Assembly (NCBI RefSeq): GCF_000310245.1
Contig: NC_020505.1
Coordinates: 1,150,001 to 1,214,000 of the forward strand
DNA: 64,000 bases
Direction of reading: 5' to 3'
Origin: Candidatus Sulfuricurvum sp. RIFRC-1
GTDB taxonomy: Bacteria; Campylobacterota; Campylobacteria; Campylobacterales; Sulfurimonadaceae
Shown: piece by piece, positions 55,441 through 62,657 of the stretch
Numbering within the stretch: the first letter of the stretch is position 1
How the letters are laid out: the number at the start of each line of letters is the position of its first letter
Made by a program: the position numbers and the translations under genes
The notes under the pieces: generated by a model
The model's database searches: none
Seen by the model: only the letters and a program-made list of their open reading frames with translations
What the model was told of the DNA's origin: nothing

Positions 55441-55872
55441 TTAAGCGTTAATATTTCGATGTTCAACCATCGAGCAATGATTTTGGACGACTCGTATACC
55501 GTTACGTTCTGCTTTTTCTGCCGCTTCATTGTTCACGATCCCTTTTTGTGCCCAAAATACTTTTACATCACCGCGCAAAATACACACATCGGCAATGGCA
55601 TCCAGAGCATCAGCTTTACGAAAGATATTAACCATATCGACCGTACAAGGGATTTCGGAAAGCGAACGATATACTCTTTCCCCTAAAATCATCTCTTCTT
55701 TCGGATAAACGGGAATAATGGTGTATCCGACGCTTTTGAGATATTCAGCAACACGGTAGCTGTCTTTGCTTGAATCGGGAGAGAGTCCTAAAACCGCTAT
55801 GGTTTTTACATCAGATAAAATAGATTTAATCTCTTCGTATGATGCATTGACGCTCGGGAATTCACACTCCAT
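55441..55872 (-). CDS. CoA-binding domain protein (YccU-like)
   Basis: 143-aa Rossmann protein of the CoA_binding_2 family. Visible parts are VKTIAVLGLSPDSSKDSYRV near the N-terminus, GYTIIPVYPKEEMILGERVY, and IVNNEAAEKAERNGIRVVQN near the end, including the family's conserved Cys in HCSMVEH. Function is unknown; related proteins bind CoA thioesters. First gene of the minus-strand unit that continues with ilvA, the WD40 gene and the Ppx/GppA gene. Confidence 0.88.
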   Translation of the reverse strand: MECEFPSVNASYEEIKSILSDVKTIAVLGLSPDSSKDSYRVAEYLKSVGYTIIPVYPKEEMILGERVYRSLSEIPCTVDMVNIFRKADALDAIADVCILRGDVKVFWAQKGIVNNEAAEKAERNGIRVVQNHCSMVEHRNINA

Positions 55873-55903
55873 TAAAAGCTCCTCAATTAGGTAAAAGTTT
55901 CTT

Positions 55904-55909
55904 ATTATA
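55904..55909 (-). promoter_or_regulatory. Extended -10 promoter of the CoA-binding/ilvA operon
   Basis: On the minus strand TGGTATAAT, an extended -10 element, about 32 nt before the ATG, with GAGGAG as ribosome site. No -35 box is needed for such promoters. Confidence 0.5.
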
Positions 55910-55918
55910 CCAAAATCT

Positions 55919-57187
55919 CTAAATTCCTTTTTTGACTTCTCCGATATAGCGTTGTCTTGGACGGGCTATCTTCATCTCCGGGTCTTTTTTCAGCTCAATC
56001 CATTGGGTGATCCATCCGACAGATCGACCGATGACAAAGATGATCGTAAACATCGATTTCGGAATTTTCAGTGCCGTTAAAATGAGACCTGAGTAAAAAT
56101 CGATATTGGGGTAAAGTTTGCGCTTAATAAAATACTCATCATTGAGAGCTATTTGTTCGATTTTCTCGGCAATTTGCAGAAGATCATTGTTAACGCCCAG
56201 TTCATCTTTAAGCTGATCAAGGAGATGTTTGAGGATTTTCGCACGTGGATCAAAATTTTTATAAACCCTATGCCCGAATCCCATCAATTTAAACTCATCA
56301 TTCGGATCTTTCGCTCGCTCGATAAAAGCATCCACATTATCGACGTTTCCGATGTATTCGAGCTGAGCGATCACCGATTCATTCGCACCTCCGTGCGCCC
56401 TCCCCCACAATGCATTGATTCCGGCTGACAATGCCGCATACGGGTGTGCTCCCGTCGATGCCACAGCTCGTACTGTCGATGTGGAAGCGTTTTGTTCATG
56501 ATCTGCGTGGAGCGTAAATATGGTATCGAGTGCTTTGATCTCAACATCGCGTATCTCTAAATTTTCCCCCGGATAAGCACGCATCATGTAGAGAAAATTT
56601 TCGGTAAACGGACGTTCAATATCGGGATAGATATAGGGTATTCCAAACATGCGTCTATGGGTAAAAGCGGCTAATGTCGGTATTTTGGCAATGATACGTC
56701 GTGCCATTATCTGCGCTTCGTCGTCGTTATCAACATTGAGGTGTTCGAAATAAAACGTAGAGAGTGCCGAAACTGCGGAAGACATCATCGCCATCGGATG
56801 GGCTTTATCGGGAAATGCATCAAACAGACGCTTTAATCCCTCATGGATAAACGAGCGTTTTCGCAACTCAATATCAAACTCTGCCCGCTCTTTTTCATTC
56901 GGAAGTTTCCCTATTAACAAGAGATAGGCAACATCCAAATAGCTCTTTTTCATCGCCAGATCGCTGATATCATACCCGCGATACCGTAATTCTCCCTGCT
57001 CACCGTCGATGTAGGTGATCGCAGAGGTGCAACTCGCCGTAGAGGTAAATCCGGGATCGTAGGTAAACATCCCCATCTCTTTGTAGAGATTACGAACATC
57101 AATAACATCCGGCCCAAGTGTTGAAGGTAAAACGGCGAATTCATAACTTTTCCCCGTGCGATTATCCGTGAGGGTAACGGTATCCAT
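55919..57187 (-). CDS. gltA: Citrate synthase
   Basis: 422-aa type II (hexameric Gram-negative type) citrate synthase, condensing acetyl-CoA with oxaloacetate. The first active-site motif is HEQNASTSTVRAV (near 234), and the second is GFGHRVYKNFDPRAK near 310, with the catalytic Asp about 50 residues later in NIDFYSG. N-terminal beta domain is typical of the type II group. In Campylobacterota it may work with a reductive TCA cycle, which is context from the phylum, not seen here. AAGGAG 6 nt before ATG is a strong ribosome site. Confidence 0.95.
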   Translation of the reverse strand: MDTVTLTDNRTGKSYEFAVLPSTLGPDVIDVRNLYKEMGMFTYDPGFTSTASCTSAITYIDGEQGELRYRGYDISDLAMKKSYLDVAYLLLIGKLPNEKERAEFDIELRKRSFIHEGLKRLFDAFPDKAHPMAMMSSAVSALSTFYFEHLNVDNDDEAQIMARRIIAKIPTLAAFTHRRMFGIPYIYPDIERPFTENFLYMMRAYPGENLEIRDVEIKALDTIFTLHADHEQNASTSTVRAVASTGAHPYAALSAGINALWGRAHGGANESVIAQLEYIGNVDNVDAFIERAKDPNDEFKLMGFGHRVYKNFDPRAKILKHLLDQLKDELGVNNDLLQIAEKIEQIALNDEYFIKRKLYPNIDFYSGLILTALKIPKSMFTIIFVIGRSVGWITQWIELKKDPEMKIARPRQRYIGEVKKGI

Positions 57188-57218
57188 AGCAGCTCCTTTC
57201 CATCTGTCTCATTTGAGT

Positions 57219-57224
57219 AATATA
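57219..57224 (-). promoter_or_regulatory. Possible -10 hexamer of gltA
   Basis: TATATT on the minus strand, giving a leader of about 25 nt that includes the AAGGAG site. Confidence 0.35.
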
Positions 57225-57289
57225 GCATTTTTTACCCCATTTAGATGGCAATTAAGCGCTCTTTGTGTTCATTATGATTTAATATAAGA

Positions 57290-57295
57290 TATACT
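57290..57295 (+). promoter_or_regulatory. -10 hexamer of the haem-sensor GGDEF gene
   Basis: TATACT, 35 nt before the ATG at 57330, in a very A/T-rich stretch. GGAA precedes the ATG as a weak ribosome site. Confidence 0.4.
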
Positions 57296-57329
57296 ATATA
57301 ACTAAAACCGTTTTACACATGGAAATATC

Positions 57330-58583
57330 ATGGATTTAAAAAATAAGAATCTTATTATCTTTTTCTCGCTGTTGCTAATCGCCGGTTATGCGATTATAGG
57401 AGTAGCACTCTATGAATACACTCACAAATATGCAGAAGATCAAAATAAGAAAAAATTGGATCAATTGCTACTGAATCAACAAGCATTGCATAGGTATCTC
57501 GAAGATGACCTAAAGCCGGTTATCTATAAACTGAAAGAAGAAAACAAACTCTATAAGGAGTTTTTCGATCCAAAAGTCTTATCCTTCACCTATATAGCGC
57601 ATGGGGTTCATCAACAGCTCAATACACTTAGAGACGAACATAACATTACCCGAATCTACTACAAATTAGCGACAGACAATCCTCGAAATTCACTCAATCA
57701 AGCTTCTCCTGACGAACATAAATTACTCCAATATTTTCGTTCCAACCCCAGCGTTAAAGAATACAGCTCGATTCTTCATGAAAATAATCATAACTATATC
57801 TATTATGCCATGCCCATAGACCCGAGCAAAGATTCATGCATGAAATGCCACTCTACCCCCGATAAGGCTCCGATTGAATTGATTGAACAATATGGAAATA
57901 TGGCGGGATTCGGAGAGAGAGTGGGAAATATTCGGGCCATGATTTCGTTGAAAATGCCTTTTGATGATGAACTATCAGAAGCAAACCGAATTTTTTATTT
58001 GATTATGGGAATATTGACTCTATTTTTACTGAGTCTTTTCACTATTGTGCTCTATTTTATGCGACGGCTTGATCATAAGCAACAAATTATTGAGGAAAAA
58101 AATAAAACCCTTTCGATTCTCGCTGAACTTGATGGATTGACCAACATCTATAATCGACGAAGCTTCGATACGGATCTGATTGCTCGTATCGGAAACCCTT
58201 CATTAACATTGATAATCTTTGATATAGACTATTTCAAAACGATTAATGATACGTATGGACACCAAATTGGAGATGATATCCTTAAAAGTTTAACATCACT
58301 GATCCGTTCCAATCTGCGGGAAGAGGATCAATTCTACCGCATCGGCGGTGAAGAGTTTGCTATTTTGACTCATAAACAAAATATCGAAGATGCGAAACAA
58401 TTGGTTTCAAGACTCTTGCAAAAAGTATCCGAATATGATTTTAACCTTTCACAACCGGTTCATATCAGTGCCGGAATTGCAATGCAATCAGGTAATGATA
58501 CACCGCTGGGTCTTTTTAAACGTTCCGATGATGCTCTCTATCGGGCAAAAGAAGAAGGGAGAAATTGTTATCGAGTCGGGTGA
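57330..58583 (+). CDS. Diguanylate cyclase with periplasmic haem-c (Tll0287/DUF3365-like) sensor domain
   Basis: 417-aa membrane sensor. TM1 (about 8-28), a periplasmic domain (about 35-225) carrying a CMKCH haem c motif (Cys170, Cys173, His174) as in Tll0287-type sensors, TM2 (about 228-250), a short coiled coil, then GGDEF (about 262-415). The active site reads GGEEF near 340 and the RxxD inhibitory site is present five residues before it, so it is likely an active, feedback-controlled c-di-GMP synthase. Probably senses redox state or a gas ligand such as NO; the ligand is inferred. Confidence 0.9.
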   Translation: MDLKNKNLIIFFSLLLIAGYAIIGVALYEYTHKYAEDQNKKKLDQLLLNQQALHRYLEDDLKPVIYKLKEENKLYKEFFDPKVLSFTYIAHGVHQQLNTLRDEHNITRIYYKLATDNPRNSLNQASPDEHKLLQYFRSNPSVKEYSSILHENNHNYIYYAMPIDPSKDSCMKCHSTPDKAPIELIEQYGNMAGFGERVGNIRAMISLKMPFDDELSEANRIFYLIMGILTLFLLSLFTIVLYFMRRLDHKQQIIEEKNKTLSILAELDGLTNIYNRRSFDTDLIARIGNPSLTLIIFDIDYFKTINDTYGHQIGDDILKSLTSLIRSNLREEDQFYRIGGEEFAILTHKQNIEDAKQLVSRLLQKVSEYDFNLSQPVHISAGIAMQSGNDTPLGLFKRSDDALYRAKEEGRNCYRVG

Positions 58584-58661
58584 TTGACATATAAATATAT
58601 GTTATAATCAAACCATATCTTTAGGCAATACTTACATGATTTGTAAAAGTCGGGGTACTCC

Positions 58662-60944
58662 ATGAAAATCATTAATCTTCAAATACAAAGTGAACATTTG
58701 AAACTCTTGTTCGAAAGCAGTAAGATAGGTGTCGTTTCCAGTCTTTTATTGGGATTGGTATTGATGTATGCTGAACGAAATATTGATAATTCTCAAATGG
58801 TCATAATTTGGTTTATTTTCCTCTTCCTTATATCACTTATACGTATAGCCATTATTACCGCATATCAGAACACTCCCGAAACGAATGCTGTAATTACCCG
58901 ACAACGTCTGATAAATTTACGTATCGCTACACTTGTATCCGCTATTATTTGGGGCTCGATTGGTGCTTTACTCTTTTCTTCAAGTGATTTTGATCATTTA
59001 ATTTTCTTGCTTATAATTATTGCCGGTTTGACAGCAGGAAATACCCTTTCAAATGCTTCTGATCTTCCCAGCAATATTGGTTTTTCTCTTTTAACATTGT
59101 TGCCCATCACGATTTGTTTACTTCTAGATCAAAGCAGGCTATCTTCCAATATAGGAATTGCACTGCTGCTTTATTTTGGTTTTCTGGTTTTTCTTGCCCG
59201 TTCTATTAATACGAGTATGAGCCAAAGCTTTGTTTTGCAACAAAAAGCCATAGCAAGCGAACAAGAAGCAAAGCTCAGTGAGGAACGTTATCGTCTTATT
59301 CTCCAACATACACCCGCCGGCATACTTCATTATAATAGAGAGCTTGTAATTACCTACTGCAATGACCACTTCGCTCAGCTTTTAAAAGCGCCGAAAGAGA
59401 GTCTTATCGGTCTTGATATGAACACGTTGAAAGATCAGCGCATATTACCCGCATTAAGTGAAGCCATTGAGGGAAAAGACGGATCCTATGAAGGAGAATA
59501 TCTAACAACACTCAGCAATACACTGCTCTGGCTAATCCTGTTCTATGCACCTTTGCGTGATGCCAATGGTTCTATCGAAGGCGGAATTGCAATTATTGAA
59601 GATATTACCGAGCGTAAAAGAAGTGAAGAAGAAACTAAAAATCTGTTAAATAACCTAAGACAAGCCGAAAAAATTGCTCATCTTGGCAATTGGCATTTTG
59701 ACATATCCAGTAATACGTTGGAATGGTCCGATGAAATTTTTAATATTTTTGAACTTGATAAAGCGACCTTTAACCCTACCTACGATGCATTTTTGAATGT
59801 TATACATCCTGATGACCGTGAGAAAGTTGCAAATGCCTATGAACGATCTCTAACAACAAAAGAAAAATACGAAATTATCCATAGACTTCTAATGCGCGAT
59901 GGAAAAATTAAATATGTGAGTGAACAATGTGAAACCAAATTTGATTCAGACGGACAGCCTCTATACTCGTTAGGTACTGTTCAGGATATTACGCAGCAAA
60001 TGCATTACCAAATTCGTTTAGAAAACAGTGAAAATACCCTCAAGTATTTACTAAAAATGAGTCCGATTGCTGTCCGAATAGCAAAAAATGAAGGTCAAGA
60101 AGTTATTTTCGCCAATGAAGCGTATGCCCGTCTCATTCAGGCTGATGTTTCTGACGTTTTAGGGAAAAATCCAAAAAATTATTATGCTGATCAAGAAAAA
60201 TATCATGAAATCGTCTCTCAAATCAAAAACAATGAAATCATTTATAACCAATTGGTAGAACTATCTGTCAACAATGAAACCATTTGGGTATTGGCTTCTT
60301 ATATGCCGATAGAATTTGAAGGAATATCATGTGTATTGGGATGGTTCTATGATATTACCAAAGAAAAAAATCTGCAAACCAAATTAATGGAACATTCACA
60401 GCGACTCGAATACTTAGCCCATTATGATGCACTCACAGGTTTGCCTAATCGAATTTTGGAATCGGACCGTCTGTACCAAGGAATGATTCAAACCCTACGA
60501 CGAGGAAAGCAATTGGCTGTGCTCTATCTTGATCTTGATGGGTTTAAAGCGGTAAACGATAACTATGGACATCCTGTCGGAGATCAATTGCTTATAGCTC
60601 TTTCAGCGCGGATGAAACAATCATTACGAGAGGGAGATACCCTCTCACGATTAGGCGGAGATGAGTTTGTCGCTATTCTCGTGGATTTAGATGATATGTC
60701 AGCCGCATTGCCGATTATTGGAAGGCTTCTCGAAGCAGCAAGCCAACCCATTCATCTGGGTGATTTAGTGATTCAAGTCTCTGCCAGTATTGGAGTAACT
60801 TTTTTTCCGCAAGATGATGAAGTGAACGGGGATCAGCTAATCCGTCAGGCAGATCAGGCAATGTATGTAGCTAAGCAATCGGGTAAAAACCGTTACCATG
60901 TTTTTGATTCTAAACAGGATCAGGCAATACTTACTTTAGAATGA
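58662..60944 (+). CDS. Multi-PAS diguanylate cyclase with N-terminal membrane domain
   Basis: 760-aa protein. An N-terminal membrane domain with about six to seven helices (residues 18-185), of MASE type though not assigned, is followed by three PAS/PAC units (about 210-325, 340-450 and 455-570) and a GGDEF domain (about 585-750). GGDEF is intact near 665 and the RxxD inhibitory site precedes it by five residues. There is no EAL domain. It should make c-di-GMP in response to signals from the PAS units. The start has only a weak ribosome site (GGGG). Confidence 0.9.
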   Translation: MKIINLQIQSEHLKLLFESSKIGVVSSLLLGLVLMYAERNIDNSQMVIIWFIFLFLISLIRIAIITAYQNTPETNAVITRQRLINLRIATLVSAIIWGSIGALLFSSSDFDHLIFLLIIIAGLTAGNTLSNASDLPSNIGFSLLTLLPITICLLLDQSRLSSNIGIALLLYFGFLVFLARSINTSMSQSFVLQQKAIASEQEAKLSEERYRLILQHTPAGILHYNRELVITYCNDHFAQLLKAPKESLIGLDMNTLKDQRILPALSEAIEGKDGSYEGEYLTTLSNTLLWLILFYAPLRDANGSIEGGIAIIEDITERKRSEEETKNLLNNLRQAEKIAHLGNWHFDISSNTLEWSDEIFNIFELDKATFNPTYDAFLNVIHPDDREKVANAYERSLTTKEKYEIIHRLLMRDGKIKYVSEQCETKFDSDGQPLYSLGTVQDITQQMHYQIRLENSENTLKYLLKMSPIAVRIAKNEGQEVIFANEAYARLIQADVSDVLGKNPKNYYADQEKYHEIVSQIKNNEIIYNQLVELSVNNETIWVLASYMPIEFEGISCVLGWFYDITKEKNLQTKLMEHSQRLEYLAHYDALTGLPNRILESDRLYQGMIQTLRRGKQLAVLYLDLDGFKAVNDNYGHPVGDQLLIALSARMKQSLREGDTLSRLGGDEFVAILVDLDDMSAALPIIGRLLEAASQPIHLGDLVIQVSASIGVTFFPQDDEVNGDQLIRQADQAMYVAKQSGKNRYHVFDSKQDQAILTLE

Positions 60945-61041
60945 TCGGTAAAAAAGTGAATATTAAAGACCGGACTCCTCTTGCGCGTGGAAAAGAAGGT
61001 AAAAATTACTGCCGGATTAGGTAAAGTAAGGTACGTTGTAC

Positions 61042-61047
61042 TACAAT
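61042..61047 (+). promoter_or_regulatory. -10 hexamer of the binding protein/GGDEF-EAL pair
   Basis: TACAAT, 26 nt before ATG 61074, with AAAGG in between. The preceding stretch from 60945 holds no gene I can support. Confidence 0.4.
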
Positions 61048-61073
61048 TTAATAGATGTGCAAAAAGGTATTGT

Positions 61074-62132
61074 ATGGACAAGCTTACCCCTAGAGTTATT
61101 GTATTGCTCCTTTTTTTACTCTCATTCCTCACGCTTGTCCTCTTCTTCGGTTACACTGTAACGCAAGAAAACGATGCAGTCAAAACACCCCTTTTTTCCT
61201 CGGAAAATTCACCATTAGTGCTCACTAAACCTCCGGTAGAAAAAAAATTAGCGTACATCGTTTCCGATACCAGAATCCCTTTTTGGTCCATCATGGGACG
61301 CGGTGTACAAAAAAGTGCCGATACACTCGGGTATAAACTTGAGATCTACAGTGCTGAAAATAGTCCGAAACGCGAACTGGAGTTTGTTGCAAAAGCGATT
61401 CGCGAAAATGTATCTGGAATTATTGTTTCACCTACCACTTCATCTGCGTGCACTACCATTCTAAAATTGGCATCCAGTTCAAATATCCCTGTCGTTATCT
61501 CTGATATCGGAACAGACGGGGGTGATTATGTCTCCTATATTTCTTCCGATAACAAACAAGGTGCCTACCAAATCGGGAATATTCTAGCCAAGCAAATGCT
61601 CCAGCGTGATTGGAGCGATGGAAGAGTCGGTATTATCGCAATCCCTCAAAAAAGGCTGAACGGTCAAGCGAGAACTGCCGGTTTTATGCAGGCGATGGAT
61701 GAGGCGCATATCAAAAGTGCAGATATTAAACAGCAATCAACTTTTTCCTATCAAGAGACGTATAACTATTCAAAAGAATTGATGGCAAACCATCCCAACC
61801 TCCGTGCAATTTGGCTTCAGGGTTCAGATCGGTATCAGGGTGCGTTGGATGCTATAGCCCATTCAGGGAAAAAAGAGAAAATTCTCTTACTCACCTTTGA
61901 TGCAGAACCTGAATTTATAGATCTCATTTCCAAAGGTGTCCTTGTAGCATCTGCGATGCAGCAGCCTTATTTGATGGGAGAAAAAGCTGTACTTAGCATG
62001 GATATGCATCTCAAAGGGCAAATAGTTCCAAAAAATCAACAGCTTCCTGTACTGGCAGTTTCTCGTGAAAATGTCCACGAGCTGTTCAGCGTTATCCAAA
62101 GAAATGTTTTAGGTATTGAGAGCAAAAATTAA
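61074..62132 (+). CDS. Membrane-anchored periplasmic binding protein (type 1, TorT/LuxP-like)
   Basis: 352-aa protein. Residues 8-30 form a membrane anchor or signal helix with no clear cleavage site. The rest is a type 1 periplasmic binding fold (about 55-345): KLAYIVSDTRIPFWSIMGRGVQKSADTLGY's start, NVSGIIVSPTTSSACTTIL and the SDIGTDGGDYVSYISSDN hinge region. There is no ABC permease or ATPase gene nearby, so it is more likely a sensor partner than an importer. I start at ATG 61074 (AAAGG 6 nt upstream); an earlier GTG at 60981 adds an unlikely leader. Its stop shares a base with the start of the next gene. Confidence 0.85.
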   Translation: MDKLTPRVIVLLLFLLSFLTLVLFFGYTVTQENDAVKTPLFSSENSPLVLTKPPVEKKLAYIVSDTRIPFWSIMGRGVQKSADTLGYKLEIYSAENSPKRELEFVAKAIRENVSGIIVSPTTSSACTTILKLASSSNIPVVISDIGTDGGDYVSYISSDNKQGAYQIGNILAKQMLQRDWSDGRVGIIAIPQKRLNGQARTAGFMQAMDEAHIKSADIKQQSTFSYQETYNYSKELMANHPNLRAIWLQGSDRYQGALDAIAHSGKKEKILLLTFDAEPEFIDLISKGVLVASAMQQPYLMGEKAVLSMDMHLKGQIVPKNQQLPVLAVSRENVHELFSVIQRNVLGIESKN

Positions 62133-62641
62133 TGAAAAGCGTAAATATGAGTTCTAACAAACAATCCATGATGGTCACACTGGGGATTATCATCATCTCC
62201 ACCGTTAGCTTAATCATGTCTATACATTCGAGTTACACCTATTTGGCAACCAAAAATACAATGATAGAAGAGATGAAACAAAGTTCAAATATCACGGTAT
62301 CTTCTCTTCGAAAAAACGTTTCCAACCTGATAGAAGCTTATGCGGTTAATGAATATGACCATCTCGTATACAATGAAATGGAACCTAAAAATATATTTGC
62401 CATTGTTGTTGAAGATTACAAAATGGGGAAAATTTTAGGCCGGGGTGCCTATACCAGTGGAAAAATTCGGGATGATGATGGTACGCTTATCGATTTTAAC
62501 GCTAAAAGCGATAAACAACGCCAGCAGCTAGAAACGTGCTATTACTCGAATAAATATGAGATCACGGCTGCTTCAGGTGAAAAACTAGGCTCAATCAGTA
62601 TTTTTATCTCTGATAATGAAATGAAACGAAAAACTGAATAA
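62132..62641 (+). CDS. N-terminal sensor part of a GGDEF-EAL protein, cut off by a frameshift
   Basis: 169 codons: TM1 (about 12-35) and a periplasmic domain (about 40-165), ending in TAA soon after GSISIFISDNEMKRK. Removing one A from the A5 run at 62629-62633 joins it in frame to the following HAMP-GGDEF-EAL region, reading MKRKLNNIITEAL. The start overlaps the stop of the binding protein gene (TAATG), so this domain probably receives signals from that protein, like TorS with TorT or LuxQ with LuxP. The split may be a sequencing error, a real mutation or a slippage switch. Confidence 0.75.
   Translation: MKSVNMSSNKQSMMVTLGIIIISTVSLIMSIHSSYTYLATKNTMIEEMKQSSNITVSSLRKNVSNLIEAYAVNEYDHLVYNEMEPKNIFAIVVEDYKMGKILGRGAYTSGKIRDDDGTLIDFNAKSDKQRQQLETCYYSNKYEITAASGEKLGSISIFISDNEMKRKTE
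62629..62633 (+). other. A5 run at the frameshift site
   Basis: In CGAAAAACT the current frame reaches TAA three codons later. With four A's the frame continues through a second membrane helix, HAMP, GGDEF and EAL to the window end. Confidence 0.6.
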
Positions 62642-62657
62642 TATTATTACAGAAGCG

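Noticed and set aside
58584-58608. Consensus TTGACA and TATAAT upstream of the multi-PAS GGDEF gene
   Set aside because: Both hexamers are perfect but the spacer is only 13 nt, too short for a normal sigma-70 promoter. The TATAAT alone may still act as a -10 box.
60945-61073. GTG at 60981 as start of the binding protein
   Set aside because: It adds 31 charged residues before the membrane helix, lies upstream of the likely -10 box, and has no ribosome site; ATG 61074 has AAAGG at 6 nt.
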